Origin: Burkholderia stabilis
Lineage (GTDB): Bacteria; Pseudomonadota; Gammaproteobacteria; Burkholderiales; Burkholderiaceae
Direction of reading: 5' to 3'
NCBI RefSeq assembly: GCF_001742165.1
Contig: NZ_CP016442.1
Coordinates: 1-64,000 of the forward strand
DNA: 64,000 bases
Each line of letters opens with the position of its first letter. Position 1 is the first letter of the stretch. This document shows, piece by piece, positions 1-8,529 of this stretch. The translations under genes were made by a program, and so were the position numbers. The notes beneath the pieces were generated by a model. It had not been told where the DNA came from. It saw only the letters and a list, made by a program, of their open reading frames with translations, and did no database searches.

Positions 1-1143
1 ATCGCCGAGGCCGTGTCGCGCACGGGCGGGCTCACCGCGTTCGGCGACGGGCCGTATCGCGAGGCGCTCGACGTGATGTGCGCGTCGCTGATCGACGAAG
101 CGAAACTGTCCGCGCGCGGCGCGGAGATGATGCGCGAGAAGCTCGTCGGCCAGCTCGTGAACCGGCTCGTCGTCGAGTATTACTTCCGGCGGCATCCGGA
201 GATCGCTGAGATCGCGATCGACGATCCGCTCGTGATCGTCGGCCTGCCGCGCACGGGCACGACGCTGTTGCAGCGGCTGCTGGCCGTCGACCCGCGCTTT
301 CATGCGGCCGCGTGGTGGGAGACGCGCTACCCGGCGCCGCTCGCCGGCGAGACGCTCGACGCGCCGGCCGTGCGTATCGCGCGCGCGCAGGCCGAAGTCG
401 CGACGATGATCGACTGCATTCCGCAGATCCTGACGATCCATCCGCTCGACGCGATGCTCGCCGACGAGGAGTTCATGCTGATGGAGCACTCGTTCGTGTG
501 CGCGATGGATTCATATGCGAACGTGCCGCGCTATACCGCGTGGCTCGCGCGGCAGGATCTCACGCCGGTCTACACGTACCTGAAGCGGATGCTGCAGTTC
601 CTGCAGTGGCAGAAAGCGCGGCGCGGCGTTGCGCCGGCCGAGCGCTGGCTGTTGAAGACGCCGCAGCACCTGCATGCGCTCGACGTGCTGTGCCGCGTGT
701 TCCCGCGCGCGCAGGTCGTGCTCACGCATCGCGATCCGGCGCAGACGATTCCGTCGATGGCGAGCATGGCGCACACGCTGTGGCAGATGTACGCGGACGA
801 TCCGGACCCGCTCGCCGTCGGCGCGCAGTGGAACGCGGGGATGGCGCGCGCGATCGGCGCGGCGATGACGGCGCGCGACGCGCTGCCGGCCGACCGCTTC
901 CTCGACGTGCGTTTCGAGGACACCGTATCGAATCCGCTCGGCGTCGCCCAGGCCGTGTACCGCTTCGCCGGCATGTCGCTCGATGCGCGGCAGCGCGCGG
1001 CGATGACCGACTGGATGGCGCGCAACGGCCGCGACAAGCGCGCCGCGCACGACTATTCGATCGCGCGTTTCGGTTTCACCGATGCGCAGCTTGCGCACGA
1101 CTTCGCCGCGTATCGCGCGCGGCACCTGCGGGCGGCCGGCTGA
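1..1143 (+). CDS. Sulfotransferase family protein (5' partial)
   Basis: The frame is open from base 1, so the true start lies upstream; the first possible internal start is a GTG at 13. A P-loop-like motif IVGLPRTGTTLLQRLL (about residues 76-91 from that GTG) is the 5'-phosphosulfate-binding loop of PAPS-dependent sulfotransferases. A second basic stretch with LLKTPQH and LTHRDP resembles the 3'-phosphate-binding part of the same fold. The substrate is unknown. The next gene, an SDR dehydrogenase, starts 41 bp downstream on the same strand, so the two probably share a transcript. Family assignment is confident; function is not. Confidence 0.85.
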   Translation: MAEAVSRTGGLTAFGDGPYREALDVMCASLIDEAKLSARGAEMMREKLVGQLVNRLVVEYYFRRHPEIAEIAIDDPLVIVGLPRTGTTLLQRLLAVDPRFHAAAWWETRYPAPLAGETLDAPAVRIARAQAEVATMIDCIPQILTIHPLDAMLADEEFMLMEHSFVCAMDSYANVPRYTAWLARQDLTPVYTYLKRMLQFLQWQKARRGVAPAERWLLKTPQHLHALDVLCRVFPRAQVVLTHRDPAQTIPSMASMAHTLWQMYADDPDPLAVGAQWNAGMARAIGAAMTARDALPADRFLDVRFEDTVSNPLGVAQAVYRFAGMSLDARQRAAMTDWMARNGRDKRAAHDYSIARFGFTDAQLAHDFAAYRARHLRAAG

Positions 1144-1184
1144 CGGCCGCGCTGGCGGGACGAGCGACAACCAGGAGACAACCC

Positions 1185-1976
1185 ATGTTGCTGAAAGACA
1201 AGATCGTCGTGATTTCCGGGATCGGGCCGGGGCTCGGTGTGAAGCTCGCAGTGGAAGCCGCGCGCGAGGGTGCGCGCGGCGTGGTCGTGGCGGCACGTAC
1301 GATGGAGAAGCTCGACGACGCCGAAGCGCGGATTCGCGCGCTCGGCGTCGACTGCGACGTGCTGAAGCTGAAGACCGACATCACCGACCGTGCGCAATGC
1401 CGCGAACTCGCGACGCAGGCGGTCGAGCGCTTCGGCCGGATCGACGCGCTCGTGAACAGCGCGTTCGTGCACGGCACGTTTCCCGAGCCGGTCGAGGCGG
1501 CCGATCTCGACGGCTGGCGCGCGGTGTTCGACACCAACGTGTTCGGTACGATGACGCTCACGCAGGAAGTCGTGCCGCACATGAAGCGCGCGCAGCGCGG
1601 CGCGATCGTGATGATCAACACGCAGGCGACCCGCAAGCCGTTTGCAGGGGAAGGCGGTTACGCTGTTTCGAAGGGGGCGCTCGCAGTTGCGGCAAAATAC
1701 CTGGCGCGCGAACTCGGCGTGCACGGTATCCGCGCGAACAGCATTCACATGGGCTGGATGTGGGGCGTGCCGACGCAGACGTATTTCCGGCAGGCGGCGG
1801 CAGAATACGGGATGACGGAAGAACAGATCATCGCGCCGATCGCGTCGAACATCGCGCTCGCGAAGCTGCCGACCGACGACGATTGCGCGCGTGCGGCGCT
1901 GTTTCTCGCGTCGGATTATGCGAACGCGGTGACGGGCGCGACGCTCGACGCGAACGGCGGCGATTTCATGCCTTGA
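1185..1976 (+). CDS. SDR family oxidoreductase
   Basis: A 263-residue short-chain dehydrogenase/reductase of the classical size. The N-terminal nucleotide-binding glycine motif is SGIGPGLG (normally TGxxxGxG) and the catalytic pair is in YAVSKG (YxxxK). The usual NNAG motif is changed to NSAF. The start at 1185 is preceded by CAGGAGACA, a good ribosome-binding site. The stop overlaps the first possible ATG of the following DHH gene. The substrate cannot be read from the sequence; an NAD(P)-dependent alcohol or ketone conversion is inferred from the family. Confidence 0.9.
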   Translation: MLLKDKIVVISGIGPGLGVKLAVEAAREGARGVVVAARTMEKLDDAEARIRALGVDCDVLKLKTDITDRAQCRELATQAVERFGRIDALVNSAFVHGTFPEPVEAADLDGWRAVFDTNVFGTMTLTQEVVPHMKRAQRGAIVMINTQATRKPFAGEGGYAVSKGALAVAAKYLARELGVHGIRANSIHMGWMWGVPTQTYFRQAAAEYGMTEEQIIAPIASNIALAKLPTDDDCARAALFLASDYANAVTGATLDANGGDFMP

Positions 1977-1996
1977 TGAGGATGGAGCAACGAATC

Positions 1997-2977
1997 ATGC
2001 AGGACAACCACGACGCGCGGCATTTCTTCGCGTTCAACGGCGACGCGGACGGCCTCTGCGCGCTTCAGCAACTGAGGCTCGCGGAAGGCGTGCGCGGCAC
2101 GCTCGTGACGGGCGTGAAGCGCGACATCAAGCTGCTCGAGCGGATCGATGCACGCGCGGGCGACGTCGTCACCGTGCTCGACGTGTCGCACGACCAGAAC
2201 CGCGACGCCTGCGCACGGCTGTTGCGCGACGGCGTGACGGTGCGCTATTTCGACCATCACTTCGCGGGCGAGCTGCCCGACGATCCGCGCTTCGACGCGC
2301 ACATCGACACGTCGGCCGACGTGTGCACGAGCGCGCTCGTGAACCGTTATCTCGGCGGCCGGCACGTGCGCTGGGCGATCGCCGCGGCATTCGGCGACGA
2401 ATTGCCGGCGCTCGGCGATGCGCTCGCGCGCGAGCATGGCGTCGACGATGCCGAGCGACGCACGCTTGCCGAACTCGGGCTCTACCTGAACTACAACGCA
2501 TACGGCGAGTGCGTCGGCGATCTGCACTTCGATCCGGCAGCGCTGGCCGACGCGATGCTGCCGTGCGTCGATCCGCTCGATTTCGTGCGCGGGACCGCCG
2601 TGTTCGCGGCGCTGCGCGACGGCTACCGCAACGACATGGCGCTTGCCTGCGCGCTCGCGCCGTTGCGCGAGGTGCCGGGCGCGACGCTGGTGCGGATGCC
2701 CGACCATCCGTGGGCGCGGCGTGCGACCGGGATGCTCGCGAACGAACGGATGCGCAACGCGCCGCATGCGGCGCTCGCGGTGCTGTCGCCGCGCGCGGAG
2801 GGCGGGCTCGTCGTCAGCGTGCGCGTGCCCGACGGCCGGCCGCTCGGCGCCGACGAGTTCTGCCGCGGCTTTCCGACCGGCGGCGGGCGCAAGCGCGCGG
2901 GCGGCATCAACCATCTGCCGGAAACCGAGTTCGACGCGTTCGTCGCGCGTTTCGAGGCCGCATTCCGGCTCGATTGA
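1997..2977 (+). CDS. DHH family phosphoesterase
   Basis: The 326-residue product opens with FNGDADGLCAL and carries LDVSHDQN and YFDHHFAG. These are metal-binding motifs of the DHH superfamily, which includes RecJ-like nucleases and oligonucleotide or cyclic-dinucleotide phosphodiesterases. Near the C-terminus FPTGGGRKRAGG resembles the DHHA1 glycine-rich motif. Of three in-frame ATGs (1976, 1982, 1997) the last has ATGGAGC at good spacing; the first overlaps the SDR stop. The substrate is not predictable. Confidence 0.85.
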   Translation: MQDNHDARHFFAFNGDADGLCALQQLRLAEGVRGTLVTGVKRDIKLLERIDARAGDVVTVLDVSHDQNRDACARLLRDGVTVRYFDHHFAGELPDDPRFDAHIDTSADVCTSALVNRYLGGRHVRWAIAAAFGDELPALGDALAREHGVDDAERRTLAELGLYLNYNAYGECVGDLHFDPAALADAMLPCVDPLDFVRGTAVFAALRDGYRNDMALACALAPLREVPGATLVRMPDHPWARRATGMLANERMRNAPHAALAVLSPRAEGGLVVSVRVPDGRPLGADEFCRGFPTGGGRKRAGGINHLPETEFDAFVARFEAAFRLD

Positions 2978-2994
2978 CGAACCGATCGGCGAGG

Positions 2995-3025
2995 CGCGCG
3001 CCGTGCAGCGATTGCACGGCGCGCG
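2995..3025. terminator. Hairpin between convergent genes
   Basis: A perfect 13-bp inverted repeat, CGCGCGCCGTGCA and its complement, with a 5-base loop GCGAT lies between the stops of the DHH gene and the convergent NTF2-like gene. There is no T-run on either side, so it is a candidate bidirectional terminator or mRNA-end stabiliser rather than a canonical intrinsic terminator. Confidence 0.55.
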
Positions 3026-3047
3026 CGTGGCGGGCAAGCCGGCCGGA

Positions 3048-3500
3048 TCAGCCGGTCGCGCCCGCGAGCACGGCCGGCACGTTGTGGCCGTAGCAGCGCT
3101 CCTCGACACGCTCGGCGATGCGCCAGCCCTGCGCGGTGCGCACGAAGCGGTCGACATACCACAGCCCGAGAAACATCACCTGCGTGCTGCCGTCCGGCAG
3201 CGCGACTTCCATCGGATTGAAGCAGATCGTGCGGCCGCGCGCGGTATCGTCGTCGAGCCGGATCGACAGGTTGCCGACCATGTGCTGGTACTGCGGGAAC
3301 TGCGGCAGTACGGTGCGCAGCCACGCCTTCACGTCCGGATAGCGGCCGGCGATGCCGCCCATCGCGCGATAGTCGATCGCCGCGTCGGGCGTGAACACCG
3401 TATCGAGCGCGTCGAAGTCGCGCGCGTCGATCGCGCTCGAATACGCGACGATCAGCTCGCGGATGTCGTGATGGTCGGAGAGCGTTTGCAGATCGGGCAT
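3048..3500 (-). CDS. Nuclear transport factor 2 (SnoaL-like) family protein
   Basis: A 150-residue single-domain protein. DARDFDALDTVFTPDAAIDY and later RIAERVEERCYG are typical of the NTF2/SnoaL cone fold, which houses isomerases, dehydratases or binding proteins. The start at 3500 (MPDLQTL) is chosen over an upstream ATG at 3542, which would overlap the SRPBCC gene. It is only 13 bp downstream of that gene on the same strand, so the two are probably co-transcribed. No enzymatic role can be assigned. Confidence 0.8.
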   Translation of the reverse strand: MPDLQTLSDHHDIRELIVAYSSAIDARDFDALDTVFTPDAAIDYRAMGGIAGRYPDVKAWLRTVLPQFPQYQHMVGNLSIRLDDDTARGRTICFNPMEVALPDGSTQVMFLGLWYVDRFVRTAQGWRIAERVEERCYGHNVPAVLAGATG

Positions 3501-3513
3501 CGGCCGCTCCCGG

Positions 3514-3993
3514 TCAGGCGCTTTTGCGCCGGCGCGCCGCATGCAGCGCTTCGGCGCGCTGCTTCACGTCGCGCGCGCACTGGTCGAAGCCCTGTTTCAC
3601 CCAAGCGCCGTGGTTCTGCATGATCGTGTCCGCGTTGACGCCGAGGAATTGGTCGGTCGTGAAATAACGGCAGCGTTCGGCACCGTCTGCGTCGATGTAC
3701 TGGTCGCGGCGTGCGGCGTCCTTGTTGTCGTCGGTCGGGCGCTGCTCCCACGACAGCAGGCGTTCCGGTTCGTACGCGATGAGGGTCTCGCTGACGGGAA
3801 TCACGGTGTCCGTGCCCGGGATGCGAACCTGCATGTGCACGAAATCGCCGAGCTTGCCGGTCGTTTCGAAGCCGACGCAGAACGTGTTCCATTCGCCGTA
3901 GCGCGGGAAGTCGGTCAGCACTTCCCAGACGACGGAGGCCGGCGCGTCGATGTCGACGGTGATCGAGGTGACGAGATTCGAGGGTTTGGTCAT
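3514..3993 (-). CDS. SRPBCC domain-containing protein
   Basis: A 159-residue START/Bet v 1-like (SRPBCC) protein. Hallmarks are the N-terminal strand VTSITVDIDAPASVVWEVL followed by FPRYGEWNTF, and a long C-terminal helix. The start at 3993 (MTKPSN) begins the domain directly; an upstream extension to 4131 is arginine-rich low-complexity sequence and is rejected. It is first in a two-gene run with the NTF2-like gene. Such proteins bind hydrophobic ligands or act as polyketide aromatases; nothing here favours one role. Confidence 0.8.
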   Translation of the reverse strand: MTKPSNLVTSITVDIDAPASVVWEVLTDFPRYGEWNTFCVGFETTGKLGDFVHMQVRIPGTDTVIPVSETLIAYEPERLLSWEQRPTDDNKDAARRDQYIDADGAERCRYFTTDQFLGVNADTIMQNHGAWVKQGFDQCARDVKQRAEALHAARRRKSA

Positions 3994-4299
3994 GGCGGCG
4001 TATCGGATGAGGCTGCGCGCCCGGGTGGCCGGGCACCGCAGTGGTCGGAAGGGGCCGCGCCGGCATCGGCCGGCGCGCGTGGCGGGGGCGCGGTGTGCGG
4101 CGCCGGCAATTGGCCGGCACGTACCGCGCATCGCGGCGCACCCGACATCGAGCGTAGGCCGGCGGGCACGGCGCAGAATCGTCGGAATGGACTAAGGCGT
4201 TTCACCGGGCCGGCGAGGCGCTGGTGCCGCGAGCGTCGACACCGCGCGGCGCAGCCGCGACAATACGTGTCCCGTTCCGTTTTCCGTTTCGAGGTGCCC
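3994..4299. other. Intergenic region between SRPBCC gene and phrB
   Basis: About 306 bp between divergently oriented genes. It should contain both promoters, but I see no clear sigma70 hexamers, repeat or RNA. Two in-frame GTG codons (4267 and 4294) near the right end are alternative phrB starts. Confidence 0.4.
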
Positions 4300-5778
4300 G
4301 TGCCTGCCAAGTCGTCCGTTGCTCCCGCGATCGTCTGGTTCCGTGACGATCTGCGCGTGACCGACCAGCCCGCGCTGACGCATGCGGTCGCGTCGGGCCG
4401 CCCGCTCGTGTGCGTGTTCGTCGACGACACGGGCGACAGCGCAGGGCGCCCATTGGGCGGCGCGGCGCGCTGGTGGCTGCACGGGTCGCTGGCCGGGCTC
4501 GACGCCGCGCTCGCGCGTCATGGCGGGCGCCTGCTGCTGTTGCGCGGCGATGCGCAACGCGAGATCGAGCGCATCGTGCAGGACACCGGCGCCGCGGCCG
4601 TGTACTGGAACCGCCGTTACGCGCAGCCGCAGCGCGATGCCGACGCGGCGCTGAAGGCGTCGCTCAAGGCGCGCGGCGTGACGGTCGAGAGCAGCAACGG
4701 CAGCCTGCTGAACGAGCCGTGGGAGGTGCTGACGGGCAGCGGTGCGCCATACCAGGTGTTCACCGCGTACTGGCGTGCGGCGCGCCGCGATCGCACGGTC
4801 GCGGCGCCGCTGCCGGAACCCGAACGGATCGTGTTTCATCCGTGGCCGGCCGCCGTGCACGAGCGCGCGCTGGCGCTCGATGCGCTCGCGTTGCTGCCGC
4901 ATACGCCGGACTGGGCCGGCGGCTTGCGCGATGCTTGGCCGCAGCCCGACGAAGCCGGCGCGCACGAACGGCTCGACGCGTTCCTGACGGCGTCGCTCGC
5001 CGGTTATGCGGACGCGCGCGACCGCCCCGACCGGCCCGCGACGAGCCGGCTGTCGCCGTTCCTGCGCTTCGGCAACCTGTCGCCGCGACAGGTGTGGCAC
5101 GCGGCGCAGGCCGCCGCTCACGAGGGCGGCGCCGCATGCGCGGCAGGCGTCGACAAGTTCCTGAGCGAGCTCGGCTGGCGCGAATTCAGCTACGCGCTGC
5201 TGTACCACTTCCCGTCGCTTGCAACCGACAACTTCCGCGCGCAGTTCGACGCGATGGCGTGGCGCGACGATCCCGCCGCGCTGCGCGCATGGCAGCGCGG
5301 GTTGACCGGTTATCCGCTCGTCGACGCCGGCTTGCGCGAGCTGTGGACGACCGGCTGGATGCACAACCGCGTACGGATGGTCGTCGCGTCGTTTCTCATC
5401 AAGCATCTGCTGATCGACTGGCGTGCGGGCGAAGCGTGGTTCTGGGACACGCTCGTCGACGCCGATCCCGCGAACAACGCGGCGAGCTGGCAATGGGTGG
5501 CCGGTTGCGGCGCCGATGCCGCGCCGTATTTCCGCATCTTCAATCCGGTCACGCAGGGCGAGAAGTTCGATCCGGACGGCGCGTACATCCGGCGCTGGGT
5601 GCCCGAGCTCGCGGGCCTCGACACTGCGTCGATCCACGCGCCGTGGCAAGCGTCGCCGCTGCAGCTCGACGCGGCCGGCGTGCGGCTCGGCATCGACTAT
5701 CCGAAGCCGCTCGTCGATCATGCAGCCGCGCGCGGCCGCGCGCTCGATGCGCTGGCCGCGTTGCCGAAGCGTCGCTGA
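4300..5778 (+). CDS. phrB: Deoxyribodipyrimidine photo-lyase
   Basis: A class I CPD photolyase of about 492 residues. It uses blue light, FAD and an antenna chromophore to split pyrimidine dimers. The N-terminal domain starts IVWFRDDLRVTDQPAL. The FAD-binding domain has TSRLSPFLRFGNLSPRQVW, ELGWREFSYALL, WMHNRVRMVVASFLIKHL, and the tryptophan-rich DPANNAASWQWVAG signature. The start is uncertain: GTG at 4300 has a nearby GAGG, but GTG at 4294 or 4267 is possible. The gene stands alone and its 3' end overlaps, on the other strand, the read-through tail of the MFS gene. Confidence 0.93.
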   Translation: MPAKSSVAPAIVWFRDDLRVTDQPALTHAVASGRPLVCVFVDDTGDSAGRPLGGAARWWLHGSLAGLDAALARHGGRLLLLRGDAQREIERIVQDTGAAAVYWNRRYAQPQRDADAALKASLKARGVTVESSNGSLLNEPWEVLTGSGAPYQVFTAYWRAARRDRTVAAPLPEPERIVFHPWPAAVHERALALDALALLPHTPDWAGGLRDAWPQPDEAGAHERLDAFLTASLAGYADARDRPDRPATSRLSPFLRFGNLSPRQVWHAAQAAAHEGGAACAAGVDKFLSELGWREFSYALLYHFPSLATDNFRAQFDAMAWRDDPAALRAWQRGLTGYPLVDAGLRELWTTGWMHNRVRMVVASFLIKHLLIDWRAGEAWFWDTLVDADPANNAASWQWVAGCGADAAPYFRIFNPVTQGEKFDPDGAYIRRWVPELAGLDTASIHAPWQASPLQLDAAGVRLGIDYPKPLVDHAAARGRALDALAALPKRR

Positions 5779-7162
5779 CGGTCGGCCTGCGCGGCGCGGT
5801 TCGCCGCGTCAGTTGCAGAACGCGACGTGTTCGAGCAGCGCGTACGCGACGCCCGAATCGAAGTAGGCCGCGCCGCACCACGCGACGAACGCGAGCGTGC
5901 CGGCGGCCAGCGCCGCGCGAATCATGCCCATGCCGGCTTGCCGGCTTGCCGGTTGCGGGGCGCGCGACGCGCGCGTCGTCGATCGGCAGGTGCAGCAGCG
6001 CCGCGAGCACGCCGAGCGCGATCGAGCCGATCCACAGCGGCAGGTACGAGTGGGTCGCGTCGTACACGAGTGCGCCGAGCCAGACGCCGAAGAAGCTGCC
6101 GAGCTGGTGCCCGAAGAACACGAAGCCGAACAGCGTCGCGATGTAGCGCACGCCGAACACCTGCGAGATCACGCCGTTGGTCAGCGGCACCGTGCCGAGC
6201 CACGTGAACCCCATCACGGCCGCGAACACGTAGACGCTCGCGGGCGACAGCGGCGCGGCGACGAACGCGGCCATCGTGAGCGCGCGCACGAGGTACAGCA
6301 CCGACAGCACGTACTTGCGCCGCAGCAGCCCGCCGAGATACCCGCACGCATAGGTGCCGGCCACGTTGGTCAGCGCGATCAGCGCGAGCGCGACGCTCGC
6401 GTGGCGTGCCGGTAGTCCGTGGTCGAGCAGGTACGCGGGCAGGTGCGTCGCGATGAACGCGAGCTGGAAGCCGCACGCGAAGAAGCCGGCGTTCAGCAGC
6501 CAGAAGCCGCGATGCGCGAACGCCTCGCGCACCGCTTCGCCGATCGACTGGCCGGGTTCGGCGGCGGCGCCGGCAGCCTGCGCGGGCCGGTCGCGCAGCA
6601 GCACGGCGAGCGGCGCGAGCAGCGCCGCGACGAACGCCAGCGCGATGAACGCATGCTGCCAGCCGACGCCGCCGATCAGCGTCTGCGCGACGGGCACCAT
6701 GCAGAACTGGCCGAGCCCGCCGATCGCACCGGCGACGCCGAGCGCCCAGCCGCGCCGGTCGGGCGGAAACAGGCGGCTCAGCGCGCCGTAGATCGACGCG
6801 AACGCCGAGCCCGACAGCGCGATGCCGATCACGAGCCCGGCTCCGATCGTGAACATGCCGGTCGATCCCGCATGCGCCATCGTGACGAGCCCGGCCGCAT
6901 ACAGCAGCATCCCGGCGACGATCACGCGCGCCGAGCCGAAGCGGTCGGCGACCATGCCCGTGAACGGCTGCGCGACGCCCCAGATCAGGTTTTGCAGCGC
7001 GAGGGCGAGCCCGAATGCTTCGCGCGACCAGCCGTGGTCGAGCGACACGGGCGCGAGGAACAGGCCCTGCACGTGGCGGATGCCGAGCGCGGCGCCCATG
7101 ATGAGGCCGCCGGCCAGCACGGGCAGCCAGCGGCGTCGGACTTCCTGCTCGATCGGGGTCAT
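5549..7162 (-). CDS. MFS transporter with frameshifted C-terminus
   Basis: Residues 1 to about 410 form a typical 12-helix major facilitator (GMVADRFG loop between helices 2 and 3, many glycine-rich helices), probably an oxalate/formate-antiporter-like monocarboxylate carrier. The start at 7162 has CCGGAGACACGC upstream. The in-frame stop is only at 5549, giving 537 residues; the last 125 or so are arginine-rich and antisense to phrB. The change occurs at an 8-bp tandem repeat (5931-5954). One repeat fewer would end the protein at a stop at 5922. One more would enter a hydrophobic frame ending at 5809. Either variation or a sequence error could explain the long tail. Confidence 0.75.
   Translation of the reverse strand: MTPIEQEVRRRWLPVLAGGLIMGAALGIRHVQGLFLAPVSLDHGWSREAFGLALALQNLIWGVAQPFTGMVADRFGSARVIVAGMLLYAAGLVTMAHAGSTGMFTIGAGLVIGIALSGSAFASIYGALSRLFPPDRRGWALGVAGAIGGLGQFCMVPVAQTLIGGVGWQHAFIALAFVAALLAPLAVLLRDRPAQAAGAAAEPGQSIGEAVREAFAHRGFWLLNAGFFACGFQLAFIATHLPAYLLDHGLPARHASVALALIALTNVAGTYACGYLGGLLRRKYVLSVLYLVRALTMAAFVAAPLSPASVYVFAAVMGFTWLGTVPLTNGVISQVFGVRYIATLFGFVFFGHQLGSFFGVWLGALVYDATHSYLPLWIGSIALGVLAALLHLPIDDARVARPATGKPASRHGHDSRGAGRRHARVRRVVRRGLLRFGRRVRAARTRRVLQLTRRTAPRRPTVSDASATRPAHRARGRARLHDRRAASDSRCRAARRPRRAAAATLATARGSTQCRGPRARAPSAGCTRRPDRTSRPA
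5809..5925 (-). other. Hydrophobic out-of-frame 3' extension or tiny ORF
   Basis: A 38-codon frame starting at ATG 5925 (or 5931) encodes IRAALAAGTLAFVAWCGA, a membrane-helix-like stretch, and ends with FCN-stop. It abuts the MFS gene in another frame and would be fused to it by adding one 8-bp unit of the adjacent repeat. It could be a small independent membrane peptide or the original end of the transporter. Confidence 0.4.
5931..5954. repeat. 8-bp tandem repeat in MFS 3' end
   Basis: TGCCGGCT occurs twice in tandem, followed by a third copy with one change (TGCCGGTT). The unit length is not a multiple of three, so any slippage changes the reading frame of the overlapping minus-strand transporter gene. 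Confidence 0.85.
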
Positions 7163-7342
7163 GCGTGTCTCCGGATGATGGCGCGCGGCGAAGCGGCCGC
7201 GCTCGATCCGATTAGACGATCGCGGCCGGTGGTCGCTCAAGCGATCATTCGGTCAGGTTGGCATGCGTGTGGGGAATGTGAGGGTGGGAGCGGGCGGGGT
7301 GGCAGGGCGCGGCCGGCGGTCAGACGGCAGATACTGAATGCA

Positions 7343-7480
7343 GGCTTTGGCTTTGGCTTTGGCTTTGGCTTTGGCTTTGGCTTTGGCTTTGGCTTTGGCT
7401 TTGGCTTTGGCTTTGGCTTTGGCTTTGGCTTTGGCTTTGGCTTTGGCTTTGGCTTTGGCTCAGGCTCAGGCTCAGGCTCA
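7343..7480. repeat. Hexanucleotide microsatellite (GGCTTT)19(GGCTCA)4
   Basis: Nineteen perfect GGCTTT units (7343-7456) are followed by four GGCTCA units (7457-7480), 138 bp in all. The last GGCTCA contains the TGA stop of the minus-strand LysR gene, and each other GGCTCA adds another in-frame TGA. The array therefore forms the immediate 3' end of that gene. Apparent long KP or AL ORFs across it are artefacts of the repeat. Confidence 0.95.
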
Positions 7481-8419
7481 GGCTTGCGCCGTATCGTGCG
7501 CGCGCATCGCAGCATCGCAGTCGGCCGCTTCCGCGAGCATCCAGTCACGCACGTCGGCGACTTCGCGGCGCGGCGCCGGATCGTGCTGGAACAGCCAGTA
7601 GCCGTACGCATCCGACAGCGCCTGCGTGTGCGGCCCGAGTACCGCGAGCCGCCCGTCCGCGAGCATCGGTGCGACGAGCGCGAGCCGTCCGAGCGCGACG
7701 CCCTGGCCCGCGATCGCGGCCTGGATCACCTGGTCGTACTGGTTGAAGCGCAGCACGCCCTTCGGGCGCGCGTCGCCGAGCCCGGCCGCGTGCAGGTGCG
7801 TGAGCCACTGCAATTGCGGTTGCGGCGGCCCGTCGAATTCGAGCAGCACATGGTCGGCGATCGCGGCCGCGCTCGTGACCGGCCGCGCGGCGAGCGCGGG
7901 ATGCGCAACCGGCACGACGATCTCGTCGAACAGGTGCAGCGCACCCGCCGGCGCGCGTTCGCGCGAGCAATAGCGGATCCCGAGGTCGATGCCTTCGGCG
8001 CGCAAATCGAGTACCTTGTCGTTCGCGGCGACGCGCAGATCGATCCCGGGCAGGCGTGCTTGCAGCCGCCCGAGCCGCGGCAGCAGCCACAGCGCGGTGA
8101 CGCCGATGCTCGCGGTGATCGTGACCGGTTGACGTTCGCGCGCGGCGGCGAGCGACGCGACGGTGTCCTGCAGGCTGTGCAGGGCCGCATCCGCGGCGCG
8201 GAACAGCCGCTCGCCTTCCGGCGTGAACGCGATCTTCCGGTAGCCGCGCTGCAGCAGCGCGACGCCGAGATGCGCCTCGAGCGCATGCACCTGGCGGCTG
8301 ACCGCCGACTGCGTGACGCACAGGTCCTGCGCGGCGAGCGTGATGCTCATGCGGCGGCCGACGGCGACGAAACCGCGGACGAGGTCGAGCGACGGGAGGC
8401 GGACGAGAGGCGTTGACAT
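7478..8419 (-). CDS. LysR family transcriptional regulator (GcvA-like)
   Basis: A 313-residue LysR-type regulator. The N-terminal winged helix has the helix-turn-helix core MSITLAAQDLCVTQSAVSRQ and VALLQRGYRKIAFTPEGERL, followed by a periplasmic-binding-like effector domain. The SxxAxxLxxTQSAVSRQ pattern resembles GcvA/AmpR relatives. The start ATG is at 8419. The stop TGA lies inside a hexamer microsatellite. The MFS gene begins some 300 bp downstream on the same strand. The regulated genes and the ligand are unknown. Confidence 0.9.
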   Translation of the reverse strand: MSTPLVRLPSLDLVRGFVAVGRRMSITLAAQDLCVTQSAVSRQVHALEAHLGVALLQRGYRKIAFTPEGERLFRAADAALHSLQDTVASLAAARERQPVTITASIGVTALWLLPRLGRLQARLPGIDLRVAANDKVLDLRAEGIDLGIRYCSRERAPAGALHLFDEIVVPVAHPALAARPVTSAAAIADHVLLEFDGPPQPQLQWLTHLHAAGLGDARPKGVLRFNQYDQVIQAAIAGQGVALGRLALVAPMLADGRLAVLGPHTQALSDAYGYWLFQHDPAPRREVADVRDWMLAEAADCDAAMRAHDTAQA

Positions 8420-8529
8420 GCGCGTGGCTCATGCGAACAGAGCAGCAAGATTGGTTGAGAACGCGGCACGCGTCAAGTTCAATGGAGGCTGGCTGATGGG
8501 CGCGCGCGGCTCGTGCTGGTCAGGCCGGT

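Noticed and set aside
7237..7611. Lys-Pro or Ala-Leu repeat proteins across the hexamer array
   Set aside because: They arise only because GGCTTT translates to dipeptide repeats in every frame; the flanking sequence is not coding in those frames.
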